Shown: one piece after another, positions 25,870 to 34,441 of the stretch
Layout: every line of letters starts with the position of its first letter
How positions within the stretch are numbered: position 1 is the stretch's first letter
Assembly (NCBI GenBank): GCA_963931655.1
Contig: OZ007036.1
Coordinates: 1,922,001-1,986,000, forward strand
Source: Butyricicoccus_B sp017886875
GTDB lineage: Bacteria > Bacillota > Clostridia > Oscillospirales > Butyricicoccaceae
DNA: 64,000 nt
Direction: 5' to 3'
Notes under the pieces: generated by a model
What the model was told of the DNA's origin: nothing
Databases searched by the model: none
The model's input: only the letters and a program-made list of their open reading frames with translations
Program-made: the position numbers and the translations under genes

Positions 25870-26134
25870 TTTACAGTTTTTCGCTCACAAGAAGGGCGTA
25901 GGTTCTACCAAGAACGGTCGTGACTCCGAGTCCAAGCGTCTTGGCGTTAAGCGTGCAGACGGTCAGGTTGTTCCAGCAGGTAACATTCTTGTTCGTCAGC
26001 GTGGTACAAAAATTCACCCAGGTACCAATGTAGGTCGTGGCTCTGATGATACCTTATTTGCAAAGGTTGCTGGCGTTGTTCGTTTCGAGCGTGTTGGCAA
26101 AGACCGCAAGAAGGTTTCTGTTTACCCACAGTAA
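25856..26134 (+). CDS. rpmA: 50S ribosomal protein L27 with Prp-cleaved N-terminal extension
   Basis: 92-residue bL27, whose mature N-terminus reaches the peptidyl transferase centre. The precursor begins MLKISLQFF, then AHKKGVGSTKNGRDSESKRLG; the Firmicute-type extension of nine residues ends at the Prp site after FF. The remainder includes GNILVRQRGTKIHPG. The ATG lies inside the end of prp behind a good GGAGGTG. Confidence 0.97.
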   Translation: MLKISLQFFAHKKGVGSTKNGRDSESKRLGVKRADGQVVPAGNILVRQRGTKIHPGTNVGRGSDDTLFAKVAGVVRFERVGKDRKKVSVYPQ

Positions 26135-26145
26135 TTTTGATTTTT

Positions 26146-26175
26146 AAATCCCAGACGGCTATGTCTGGGATTTTG
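26146..26175 (+). terminator. Terminator-like hairpin after rpmA
   Basis: AAATCCCAGAC (26146-26156) pairs with GTCTGGGATTT (26163-26173). Only four T follow, so some readthrough into obgE is likely. Confidence 0.7.
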
Positions 26176-26206
26176 CTATTTAAAACGAAAAAGGAGGCGA
26201 AAACAA

Positions 26207-27481
26207 ATGTTTATTGATGTTGCTAAAATTAAAATCGTATCTGGTAAAGGTGGCGATGGTAAAGTTGGTTTCCATCGTGAAAAATATGTCGCAGCAGGTG
26301 GCCCAGATGGTGGCGATGGCGGCAGAGGTGGCTCTGTTGTATTTAAAGTTGATGATAATCTTTCAACTCTATTGGACTTTAGATATAAAAAGAAGTATGT
26401 TGCAGCAGCCGGTGAAAACGGTATGAGCAAACGAATGAAGGGTAAAGATGGTGCTGACCTTGTTATTCGTGTGCCTCGTGGAACTATTATTCGTGACCAG
26501 CAAACAGGTCAAATAATTCATGATATGTCGGATAATGAACCTTTTATAGCAGCTAAAGGCGGTAATGGCGGTTGGGGTAATACTCATTTCGCTACACCTA
26601 CCCGCCAAGCTCCACGATTTGCAAAACCAGGTCAACCAGGTGTTGAACGTGATATTATTTTAGAACTTAAACTGCTTGCAGATGTTGGTTTAGTTGGTTT
26701 CCCTAATGTTGGTAAATCAACATTACTTTCTGTTGTTTCTGCTGCTAGACCTAAAATTGCTAACTATCACTTTACAACACTTATACCTAATCTTGGTGTT
26801 GTGCGTATTGGTGAAGAACAATCCTTTGTAATGGCTGATATTCCAGGTATTATTGAAGGTGCAAGTGAGGGTGCGGGTTTAGGTCATGATTTTCTTCGTC
26901 ATGTTGACCGTTGCCGATTACTTCTGCATTTAGTTGATGTGTCTGGTAGTGAAGGTCGTGACCCTGTGCAAGATGTTGAAACTATAAATGCAGAGCTTGC
27001 AGGTTATAGTGATTTCCTTGCAGCACGTCCTCAAATTCTGGTTGCAAATAAAACAGACTTGTTAAATGAAGATAATAAGGAAAATTTAGAGCGTTTAAGA
27101 GCATATGCTAAAGAAAAAGGATTTGATTTTGTGGAGCTTTCCGCAGCTACTCACGGTGGTGTACAGCAGCTTATGCTTAAAACTTGGGACGAGCTTCAAA
27201 ATTTACCGCCTGTATTTGTATATGAACCTGAATATGTTGAAGTACAGCCAGATGTTACTGAACGTGATATCACAATAGAAAAAGTTGAAGATTATTATGT
27301 TGTCGGTGGTGCTTGGATTGAAAAAATTATGGGTTCTGTAAACACTGATGATTATGAGTCACGTCAATATATGGATAGAATGCTTAAAAAGGCTGGAGTT
27401 TATGATAAACTTGAGCAAATGGGCGTTGAAGAAGGCGATTTTGTCGTTATTGGCGATATAGAATTCGAGTATGTTCACTAA
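26207..27481 (+). CDS. obgE: GTPase Obg
   Basis: 424-residue essential GTPase acting in 50S assembly and stress signalling. The Gly-rich Obg fold spans residues 1-158 (GGPDGGDGGRGGSVVF near 28). The G domain has G1 GFPNVGKST near 165, G3 DIPGII near 212 and G4 NKTD near 282. A C-terminal OCT domain (DITIEKVEDYYVVGG onward) is present, as in Bacillus. The ATG follows AAAAAGGAGG. It lies in the rplU-prp-rpmA-obgE order and overlaps a small membrane ORF by 11 bases. Confidence 0.97.
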   Translation: MFIDVAKIKIVSGKGGDGKVGFHREKYVAAGGPDGGDGGRGGSVVFKVDDNLSTLLDFRYKKKYVAAAGENGMSKRMKGKDGADLVIRVPRGTIIRDQQTGQIIHDMSDNEPFIAAKGGNGGWGNTHFATPTRQAPRFAKPGQPGVERDIILELKLLADVGLVGFPNVGKSTLLSVVSAARPKIANYHFTTLIPNLGVVRIGEEQSFVMADIPGIIEGASEGAGLGHDFLRHVDRCRLLLHLVDVSGSEGRDPVQDVETINAELAGYSDFLAARPQILVANKTDLLNEDNKENLERLRAYAKEKGFDFVELSAATHGGVQQLMLKTWDELQNLPPVFVYEPEYVEVQPDVTERDITIEKVEDYYVVGGAWIEKIMGSVNTDDYESRQYMDRMLKKAGVYDKLEQMGVEEGDFVVIGDIEFEYVH

Positions 27482-27674
27482 TATATTTAAAATTTTAGGG
27501 CTTGTATGCGTTGCAGTTGTTGTTGCAATTTCACTTTATATGCATTGGCTTGTAAATAAAAAAGCAGGTCAGGCGGCTGAAAGCGTTGGTAATTTTGTTG
27601 TACGTAGTTCAGTTGTTCGCATGATACTTGTGATTTTAGCAGCAGTTTTTCTAGTTGCAAGTGAGTTAATATAA
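27471..27674 (+). CDS. Small hypothetical membrane protein
   Basis: 67 residues with two hydrophobic segments (about 7-28 and 47-66), separated by a short charged loop NKKAGQAAESVGN. It starts inside the end of obgE (11-base overlap) with no clear ribosome binding site, so translation would depend on coupling to obgE. A terminator follows directly, consistent with it ending the operon. No family recognised; it could be a chance ORF. Confidence 0.55.
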   Translation: MFTNIFKILGLVCVAVVVAISLYMHWLVNKKAGQAAESVGNFVVRSSVVRMILVILAAVFLVASELI

Positions 27675-27680
27675 AAGTTT

Positions 27681-27713
27681 AATCCCGTTTCAGTTGAGAA
27701 ACGGGATTTTTTT
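27681..27713 (+). terminator. Terminator of the rplU-obgE operon
   Basis: AATCCCGTTTC (27681-27691) pairs with GAAACGGGATT (27698-27708), followed by a seven-T run. It abuts the stop of the convergent tmcAL. Confidence 0.9.
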
Positions 27714-28914
27714 ATAATATAAAAGGTGTTTTTCTAAAACTATTGCCTGCAATATGAATATTATTATTAGGCATTGCAAGATAATATAAATCATCTGCAA
27801 GACTATCTTTATTAAGTGCGGATTTTATGCTTTTATCTAGCTTGTTTGCTGCGATTGGTTTTGTAATAATAGGTAAAGTACAGGTTTTTTTCATTATTTT
27901 TAGCACTTCACGACCTTTTTCACCTATTGCAAGCACTTTAGCATAATTTGCAGTAACAGGCATATCACAAGGTAAATCAAGCCATGTTCTTAAAATAGCT
28001 CGTCTTATTCTTGCAAGTGGATAACGTTTTGTTTGTGCAAAATCGCAAATAGAATGAAAATCTGTTTGTGTGCGAATGGCTTCAAAAAGTCTATTTGAAA
28101 GCCCATCTGTTCCGCCACAATATAAATTAAGCTCATCAGCCGAAAAACGTCTTAAATGAGATAATAAAGCGGTATTTAATCGCTCAATTTTTACAGGTGC
28201 GGTATTATTTTGCATGGCTTTTGAAAACTCATCAAATGATTTTTTTGGCATAAACTGTTCACATTCTAAATATGAGCTTTGAGAGCTTAATTTTCTTAAA
28301 AAAGAGGCAGAGGGCATATTATATTCTGTGCTTTCTGTGTCATGTCCTGCACCTTTTCGGGTTATAGTTATAGGTTTTATATCGCTTTTTAGTTTATTAA
28401 GTGCTAAACAATAGGCAATTCCAAGTGTGTTATTAGGACTAGAGAAAAGCTCGGAAACATTAGGATATATTTTTTGCGTCGCTTTTTGAATAGCCGATGC
28501 ATAAGAAAGACCTAATTTTAAATTTTGTTTTAGTTCTTGCTTTACATTTGCATCATCTGCAAGAGTAGACGCTTTTAAAATATCATTTATATCACCATGC
28601 TCACTGCCAAATGAAATATGTGTTGTGCAGCCAAGTTTATTTAAAAGCTCTACACTTCCAAAAGCAAAACCTTCGGCAGATGAAAGACAAGCTGCAAGAG
28701 GGAGTTCTAAAATAAGGTCAGCTCCGCTTTTAACTGCGGCTGCTGCACGGTCATATTTTTCATAAATTGCAAGGTCGCCACGCTGTACATAGTTTCCGCT
28801 CATAATACACACAATGGCGGTATTATCGCCTAAAAGTTCTTTAGTTTTAGTTATATGATGAAAATGACCATTGTGAAACGGGTTATATTCAGCGACAATG
28901 CCGCAAATTTTCAT
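27712..28914 (-). CDS. tmcAL: tRNA(Met) cytidine acetate ligase
   Basis: 400-residue TmcAL (YlbM), which activates acetate with ATP and acetylates the wobble cytidine of elongator tRNA-Met. The nucleotidyltransferase part has GIVAEYNPFHNGHFHHI at residues 4-20 (HxGH motif), IMSGNYVQRGDLAIY near residue 38 and LELPLAACLSSAEGFA near residue 68. The C-terminal half is all-helical, as in the family. The ATG follows CGGAGGA. It is divergent from ackA, which handles the same small molecule. Confidence 0.93.
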   Translation of the reverse strand: MKICGIVAEYNPFHNGHFHHITKTKELLGDNTAIVCIMSGNYVQRGDLAIYEKYDRAAAAVKSGADLILELPLAACLSSAEGFAFGSVELLNKLGCTTHISFGSEHGDINDILKASTLADDANVKQELKQNLKLGLSYASAIQKATQKIYPNVSELFSSPNNTLGIAYCLALNKLKSDIKPITITRKGAGHDTESTEYNMPSASFLRKLSSQSSYLECEQFMPKKSFDEFSKAMQNNTAPVKIERLNTALLSHLRRFSADELNLYCGGTDGLSNRLFEAIRTQTDFHSICDFAQTKRYPLARIRRAILRTWLDLPCDMPVTANYAKVLAIGEKGREVLKIMKKTCTLPIITKPIAANKLDKSIKSALNKDSLADDLYYLAMPNNNIHIAGNSFRKTPFIL

Positions 28915-28944
28915 AATATCCTCCGAAAAATGATAATTTATATG

Positions 28945-28973
28945 TTGTGAAAATCTTTTGTGTGGTGTACAAT
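28945..28973 (+). promoter_or_regulatory. Sigma-A promoter of ackA
   Basis: TTGTGA at 28945-28950, a 17-bp spacer and TACAAT at 28968-28973. The leader of about 118 bases holds two small hairpins: GTCCG/CGGAC (28991-28995 with 29005-29009) and ACTTTTGTGCAA with TTGCAAAAGT (29040-29072, a 2-base bulge). Confidence 0.65.
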
Positions 28974-29097
28974 ATATATGTATATGATTTGTCCGCTAAA
29001 GGCTCGGACTAAAGTAATTATAATTGTACTATTTTTTGTACTTTTGTGCAATGCATGAAAACTTGCAAAAGTAAATTTAAAAGGGAGTTTTGAACAA

Positions 29098-30309
29098 ATG
29101 AAGGTTTTGGTTATCAACGCTGGTAGCTCTTCTCTAAAGTATCAGCTCATTGATATGGACACCACTGCTGTTATGGCTAAGGGTCTATGTGAGCGTATTG
29201 GTATTGACGGCAAACTAACACATCAAGGCAATAAGTCCGACGAAAAGTATAAGGCTGATGTTGCAATGCCAACACATGCTGATGCTATTAAGGCTGTTAT
29301 TGACATTCTGCTTGATAAGGAGTGGGGTGTAATTAATGATATGTCTGAAATCAATGCTGTAGGTCATCGTGTGGTTCATGGTGGTGAATATTTCGCAGAT
29401 TCTGTGCTTATCACTGAAAAGGTTATTAAGGCTATTGAGGATTGTGTGCCTCTAGCTCCTCTACATAACCCACCAAATCTAGTTGGTATTCACGCTTGTG
29501 AAGAAGTTATGGGCAAGGACGTACCACAGGTTGCTGTATTTGATACCGCTTTCCACCAGTCTATGCCTCAGCGTAGCTATATGTATGCTATTCCATATGA
29601 ATACTATCAGAAGTACAAAATCCGTCGTTACGGTTTCCATGGTACTAGCCATAAATATGTTTCTCAGCAGGCCGCTGAAATGCTCGGTCGTCCAATCGAA
29701 AGCCTAAAGCTTATCACTTGTCACCTTGGTAACGGTTCTTCTATTACTGCTATTGATGGCGGTAAATCTGTAGATACTTCTATGGGCTTTACTCCTCTGG
29801 ACGGTCTGCCAATGGGTACTCGTGCAGGTAATATTGACCCAGCTATTATTGAATTCTTAGCTGAGCATGAGAATATGAACGCTAATGAAGTTATTAATAT
29901 TTTAAATAAGAAGTCTGGTATGCTTGGTATTTCTGGAGTATCTTCTGACTTTAGAGACCTTGACCAAGCTATTGAAGATGGTAATATTCGTGCAGCACTG
30001 GCTAAAGATATGTTTAACATCTCTGTTAAGAAGATTATCGGCTCTTATATCGCTGAAATGGGCGGTGTAGATGCTATTATCTTTACTGCTGGTGTTGGTG
30101 AAAATGACCGCTCTGTTCGTTGGGACGTTTGCGAGCATATGGAATATCTTGGTATTAAAATTGACCCAGAAAAGAATAAATATCGTGGTCGCCAGATGGA
30201 TATTTCTGTTGATTATGCACGTGTTCGTGTTTTGGTTATCCCTACCAATGAGGAGCTTGTTATCGCACAGGATACCGAGCGTCTTGTTAATGAGGCTAAA
30301 AATCAATAA
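29098..30309 (+). CDS. ackA: Acetate kinase
   Basis: 403-residue ASKHA-fold kinase interconverting acetyl phosphate plus ADP with acetate plus ATP, the energy-conserving end of acetate fermentation. It opens MKVLVINAGSSSLKYQL, with HRVVHGGEYF near residue 90 and RYGFHGTSHKYV near residue 178 (catalytic His and Arg) and HLGNGSSITAI near residue 208. The ATG follows AAAAGGGAG. It is a single-gene unit without pta adjacent. Base composition is richer in G and C at third codon positions than most neighbours, as for highly expressed genes. Confidence 0.97.
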   Translation: MKVLVINAGSSSLKYQLIDMDTTAVMAKGLCERIGIDGKLTHQGNKSDEKYKADVAMPTHADAIKAVIDILLDKEWGVINDMSEINAVGHRVVHGGEYFADSVLITEKVIKAIEDCVPLAPLHNPPNLVGIHACEEVMGKDVPQVAVFDTAFHQSMPQRSYMYAIPYEYYQKYKIRRYGFHGTSHKYVSQQAAEMLGRPIESLKLITCHLGNGSSITAIDGGKSVDTSMGFTPLDGLPMGTRAGNIDPAIIEFLAEHENMNANEVINILNKKSGMLGISGVSSDFRDLDQAIEDGNIRAALAKDMFNISVKKIIGSYIAEMGGVDAIIFTAGVGENDRSVRWDVCEHMEYLGIKIDPEKNKYRGRQMDISVDYARVRVLVIPTNEELVIAQDTERLVNEAKNQ

Positions 30310-30320
30310 TATATAAGTTT

Positions 30321-30356
30321 AAAAGCGAGATAACAGAGTTATCTCGCTTTTATTTA
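30321..30356. terminator. Terminator between ackA and the DUF378 gene
   Basis: AAAAGCGAGATAAC (30321-30334) pairs with GTTATCTCGCTTTT (30338-30351), loop AGA, then TATTT. It can act in both directions. Confidence 0.85.
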
Positions 30357-30569
30357 ACTGTGTTTTGTGCTTGTCGTTGAATCTGATGGCAGTTTGCTGT
30401 AAAAGGTGCATGCCCAAATACCTGCAAGACCAACTAAACCAAAGATAATTCGGCTAATAATTGTACCTTGACCGCCAAATAACCAACCTACAAGGTCAAT
30501 ACCTGCAATACTTAGTATGCCCCAGTTTAGTGCACCTATGATTACAAGCGTAAGTGCCAATTTATTCAT
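30354..30569 (-). CDS. DUF378 domain membrane protein
   Basis: 71 residues with two hydrophobic helices (about 4-24 and 36-56) and the family pattern IGALNWG near residue 11, DLVGWLFGG near residue 26 and FGLVGLAGI near residue 43; a short polar tail follows. DUF378 (YuzA-like) proteins have no known function. The ATG follows AAGGAG. It is a single-gene unit convergent with ackA. Confidence 0.85.
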   Translation of the reverse strand: MNKLALTLVIIGALNWGILSIAGIDLVGWLFGGQGTIISRIIFGLVGLAGIWACTFYSKLPSDSTTSTKHS

Positions 30570-30673
30570 AATGGTTTCAACTCCTTATATTCTTTGCGGT
30601 TATTTTGTGTAGAAAAATTTTTAATATACATTTATTTATGATATAATTTATTAAAGAATTGGAGGAGTTAAAA

Positions 30674-31477
30674 ATGCTTGTAGATTTACACACACATTCT
30701 AAGTATTCATTTGATGCACAAGATGAAATACTAGATTTAACACTATCAGCTATAAAAAAAGGTTTTTCATATATAGCAATAACAGACCATAAGGACTATT
30801 TTTGGAATAAAGAACCAATAGCACTTGATATAGAAAGCGTTCAAAACGATATTGATAAAATTAGAAAAGAATTTTCAGATAAAATAACAGTTTTGAAAGG
30901 CATTGAAATAGGCGAAATATATGCGGATAAAAACGCTTTAGAGCTTACAAAAAACTATAATTTTGATATGGTTATAGGTTCACTTCATTCAATGCCTAAT
31001 GATATAGATTTCTATGATATGGATTATACTAAGCTAGATAGTGATAAACTGCTTAAAGAATATCTTTTAGAAGTTAAAAAAATGTGTGAGTATGGCGGAT
31101 TTGATGTGCTTGCTCATATAGATTATCCACTTCGCAAAATGGAAAAAGCTAATATTAAACCATCTTTTGAAAATTATATGGAGTTTATAACTCCTGTTTT
31201 AAAAACTACTATAGATAGAGAAATTGCACTAGAAATAAATGCAGCAGGTCTTTTTAGTTTTTTAAATAATGTTGGCCCTGAAAGTTTTGTGCTTGAAGAA
31301 TATAAAAGATTAGGCGGAAAAATGATTTCCATTGGTTCTGATGCCCATTATGCAAAGGATATAGGCAGAGGAATAGAGGAATGTATAAATCATGCGATAA
31401 ATAATGGTTTTGAATATGTAACTATATTTGAAAATAGAAAGCCTAATCAAATATATATCGGGAAGGAAAAAATATGA
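30674..31477 (+). CDS. PHP-domain phosphoesterase, probably histidinol-phosphatase type
   Basis: 267-residue PHP (polymerase and histidinol phosphatase) domain protein. The four metal-binding motifs are seen in order: DLHTHSKYSFDA at residue 3, ITDHKD near residue 41, the acid in GIEIGE near residue 77 with VIGSLHSM near 103, and GSDAHYAKDIG near residue 222. Length and motifs resemble HisK/HisJ histidinol-phosphatases, but no his gene is nearby, so the substrate is open. The ATG at 30674 follows GGAGGAG; an earlier in-frame codon lacks a site. It overlaps ispE by four bases (ATGA). Confidence 0.8.
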   Translation: MLVDLHTHSKYSFDAQDEILDLTLSAIKKGFSYIAITDHKDYFWNKEPIALDIESVQNDIDKIRKEFSDKITVLKGIEIGEIYADKNALELTKNYNFDMVIGSLHSMPNDIDFYDMDYTKLDSDKLLKEYLLEVKKMCEYGGFDVLAHIDYPLRKMEKANIKPSFENYMEFITPVLKTTIDREIALEINAAGLFSFLNNVGPESFVLEEYKRLGGKMISIGSDAHYAKDIGRGIEECINHAINNGFEYVTIFENRKPNQIYIGKEKI

Positions 31478-32340
31478 TTTTAGAAAAAGCATATGCAAAA
31501 ATAAATTTAACACTTGATGTTACAGGTAAACTTCCAAATGGTTATCATTCAGTTAAAATGGTTATGCAGTCGGTTGAACTCCATGACGATGTTATATTAT
31601 CTGAAGGCAGTCAAACTGGTATAAAAATTAAAAGTAATCTTAAATTTCTACCTAATGATAATACAAATTTAGCTGTTAAAGCAGCAAATGCATTTTTTGA
31701 ATATACAAAAATACAAAATCCATCGCTTGAAATTGAGCTTGTAAAACGTATTCCAGTTGCAGCTGGTCTTGCAGGTGGTTCATCAAATGCAGCGGCTGTA
31801 CTGCGAGGACTTAATAAAATGTATAACACAAATTTAAGTGTTGATACACTTTGTGAGATTGGTGTTAAAATAGGTGCTGATGTGCCTTATTGTATTAAAG
31901 GCGGCTCTATGCTTGCCGAGGGTATAGGTGAGATTTTAACCCCGCTTGCAAGAATGCCTGAATGTTTTGTCATTATTTGTAAGCCTGATTTTTCAGTTGT
32001 CACAGCTAAAGTTTATGCTAAAATGAATGGCGGCGATTTGCCAGTGCACCCAGATACAAATGGTATGATACATGCACTAGAAAAAGCTGATTATGATGGT
32101 ATTTGTCACAGACTTTATAATGTTATGGAAGAAGTGACAGGGGCAGAACATGAAGAAATCTCACAAATAGAGGATATTATGCTTGAATTTGGTTGTGATG
32201 GTACTGTGATGAGTGGTTCAGGCCCTACTGTATTTGGATTGTTTAGAGATGAAAACAAGGCGAAAAATGCAGAAAACAATCTTAAAAAAATATTTGATGA
32301 AACTTTTCTAACCAAAATACGCACACAAAATAATTTCTAA
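31474..32340 (+). CDS. ispE: 4-diphosphocytidyl-2-C-methyl-D-erythritol kinase
   Basis: 288-residue GHMP kinase of the MEP isoprenoid pathway. Motifs: AYAKINLTLDV near residue 5, the ATP loop PVAAGLAGGSSNAAAVLRGL near residue 91, GADVPYCIKGGS near residue 129 and MSGSGPTVFGLF near residue 246. It begins four bases inside the PHP gene, so translation is coupled. spoIIR follows after 78 bases, a common Clostridia order. Confidence 0.96.
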   Translation: MILEKAYAKINLTLDVTGKLPNGYHSVKMVMQSVELHDDVILSEGSQTGIKIKSNLKFLPNDNTNLAVKAANAFFEYTKIQNPSLEIELVKRIPVAAGLAGGSSNAAAVLRGLNKMYNTNLSVDTLCEIGVKIGADVPYCIKGGSMLAEGIGEILTPLARMPECFVIICKPDFSVVTAKVYAKMNGGDLPVHPDTNGMIHALEKADYDGICHRLYNVMEEVTGAEHEEISQIEDIMLEFGCDGTVMSGSGPTVFGLFRDENKAKNAENNLKKIFDETFLTKIRTQNNF

Positions 32341-32418
32341 AATATTAATAATAATCGTATAAACAAAACAGTCTTTGTCAAAAATTAAATTACAACTATG
32401 ATGGAGGCTGTTATTATT

Positions 32419-32985
32419 ATGAAAATACGTCGTTTAGAGGTTTGTATTCTGATTTTTATAAGTTTAATTTTTACATATTCAGCATTTATAAGTGTAAAAC
32501 AAGATAATATATCAAATGGTCTGTTAAGGCTTCATGTGCTTGCAAATTCCAATACTTCACATGACCAAGAGATAAAGCTTTTAGTTCGTGATGCGGTTTT
32601 AGAGTTTTGTGAGCCTATTTTAAAAAATGCTGATAATAGAAATGAAGTATATGAAATTATGAATGAAAATATGCAAACGATTGCAAATATTGCTCAAAAA
32701 ACACTTTGGGATTTGGGCGAAAATCGAAGTGTTTCTGTAAGCTTAAAAGAAGAATACTACCCAACAAGAGATTATACCGATTTTTCTTTACCTGCTGGCG
32801 AATACTTAGGGCTTAGAGTTATAATAGGCGAGGGTGAAGGTAAAAATTGGTGGTGTGTGGTGTTTCCTCCTCTTTGTAATGAGCTTGCTGTGAGTGATGA
32901 AACCGATTATTTACCTAAAAAATATAGTATAAGATTTAAAACAGCAGAAGTTATTGGAGAAATAAGAAATTACATATTGGGTTAA
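32419..32985 (+). CDS. spoIIR: Stage II sporulation protein R
   Basis: 188-residue secreted signalling protein. After an N-terminal signal/anchor (residues 8-27) comes the family core LRLHVLANSNTSHDQEIKLL near residue 37, VRDAVLEFCEPIL next, and WWCVVFPPLCNE near residue 145. SpoIIR is made in the forespore and triggers SpoIIGA to process pro-sigma-E in the mother cell. The ATG at 32419 is preferred over 32398 because GGAGG lies eleven bases before it. The pair ispE-spoIIR is frequent in Clostridia. Confidence 0.93.
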   Translation: MKIRRLEVCILIFISLIFTYSAFISVKQDNISNGLLRLHVLANSNTSHDQEIKLLVRDAVLEFCEPILKNADNRNEVYEIMNENMQTIANIAQKTLWDLGENRSVSVSLKEEYYPTRDYTDFSLPAGEYLGLRVIIGEGEGKNWWCVVFPPLCNELAVSDETDYLPKKYSIRFKTAEVIGEIRNYILG

Positions 32986-33060
32986 AAAAAGTATTGTGAT
33001 ATAATAAGGCTTGTGGTATGATAAAAAAGTTAATGCTAGATAAAATAAGGATGTGAAACT

Positions 33061-34374
33061 GTGTCTGAAAAGACTAAAAAGCTAGAAAAATTTTTTTGGT
33101 TTTATTTAATTTTAAATCCAATTTTGGATATTGTAAGTGGTTTGTATATCCAATTTATAACAGGTGGAGATGTTTATAATGTTAGCATTGCACCTATCAC
33201 GCCATCACTTGTAATAAGAATGTTTGTTCTTTTAGTAATGGTTGGTTACATAATTATGATAAAAGACTGGAAAGCAGTCAAAATTGCGATACCGATGGGT
33301 ATAGCTTGGATTTTAAGTATGTTGTCTGAGTTTATAACATTTGGTTCAATATCAGTTTTTATAGATATACAATATTTCTCAAAGTTTGCTTATAATATTG
33401 CAGTATTTTTTGTTTACTGTCATTTGATGTATCGTTCTGGTATGTCAAAAGAGCAAATCATTAAAAAAATAAATAAATATATTATGATTTCACTGTTTTT
33501 AATGACAGTTGTTATTGTTATACCTTATATCTTTGGTGCAGGTCATTACACATATGCTGACCGCTTTGGTTATCGTGGATTTCGTGGATTTTACTATTCA
33601 GGAAACGATATAACAGGTGCACTGATGATTTTGTTCCCAATCGGCTCATGTTATTATCTATCAATTTCTGAAAAAATAGACAAAAAAATGCATATATTCT
33701 ATGGTCTTACATTAGCTATGACATTGCTTAGTATGCTTATGATAGGCACTAAAACAGCTTTTATTGCTATTGTTGTTACTATTTTCGCAGTTGCATTGTA
33801 TGCTATTATAGAGCTTATAAAACATAATAAGCAAGTGGCTTTAAAAGTTCTTATTGTGGTTGTGATTTTTGCTATTTTGTATGCAGTTATATCTGGTCTT
33901 GCTATGCTTTATAGTGGTCATGGTATGAGTCAAACATTAGGAGAGACTCTTAAAGGTATGGAACATGCAAATAATGAATCAACAGAGTCTCTTTTATTTA
34001 GTGGTAGATTAAATAAACTTATGCCAACATGGAAAGATTTCCGAGATGGTGGTTTATTAACTTGGCTATTTGGTGTAGGTCGTGGCTCTCAGCTTGAGAC
34101 CATAGAAATGGATTTATTTGAAGTAATGTTCTATTACGGTATATTTGGCTTTGCCACTATGTTATGGCTGTATTTTAAAGAAGGATTTACATTTGTATAT
34201 AGATTTATTAGAAATTTTAATGTAATAGGTCTTGGTGCATTTCTTTCTCTTGGACTTTGCGTTGGATATCTTATAATAGCAGGTCACGTTTTGTTCACTG
34301 TTACTTCAGGATTTTATTTTGCCGTTATTTTGGCATATGCTAAGTTTATAACAACTTGTGATTTGAAAAAGTAA
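33061..34374 (+). CDS. O-antigen ligase/polymerase-like membrane protein
   Basis: 437-residue integral membrane protein with about eleven hydrophobic segments. GFRGFYYSGNDITGALMI near residue 176 and LMIGTKTAFIAI near residue 225 match the Wzy/WaaL-type polymerase and ligase layout, with a large loop (about 285-345) before the last helices. In a Gram-positive this is probably a surface polysaccharide polymerase. The start is GTG at 33061, eight bases after AAGGATG. No glycosyltransferases flank it; the amidase gene follows. Confidence 0.75.
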   Translation: MSEKTKKLEKFFWFYLILNPILDIVSGLYIQFITGGDVYNVSIAPITPSLVIRMFVLLVMVGYIIMIKDWKAVKIAIPMGIAWILSMLSEFITFGSISVFIDIQYFSKFAYNIAVFFVYCHLMYRSGMSKEQIIKKINKYIMISLFLMTVVIVIPYIFGAGHYTYADRFGYRGFRGFYYSGNDITGALMILFPIGSCYYLSISEKIDKKMHIFYGLTLAMTLLSMLMIGTKTAFIAIVVTIFAVALYAIIELIKHNKQVALKVLIVVVIFAILYAVISGLAMLYSGHGMSQTLGETLKGMEHANNESTESLLFSGRLNKLMPTWKDFRDGGLLTWLFGVGRGSQLETIEMDLFEVMFYYGIFGFATMLWLYFKEGFTFVYRFIRNFNVIGLGAFLSLGLCVGYLIIAGHVLFTVTSGFYFAVILAYAKFITTCDLKK

Positions 34375-34380
34375 AAATAT

Positions 34381-34414
34381 ATGGGGACAGGTTTATTTTC
34401 CTGTTCCCATTTTG
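34381..34414 (+). terminator. Terminator after the O-antigen-ligase-like gene
   Basis: ATGGGGACAGG (34381-34391) pairs with CCTGTTCCCAT (34400-34410) with one G-T pair, followed by TTTT. Confidence 0.75.
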
Positions 34415-34441
34415 CTTATAACTGACAAAAGGGGAATTATT

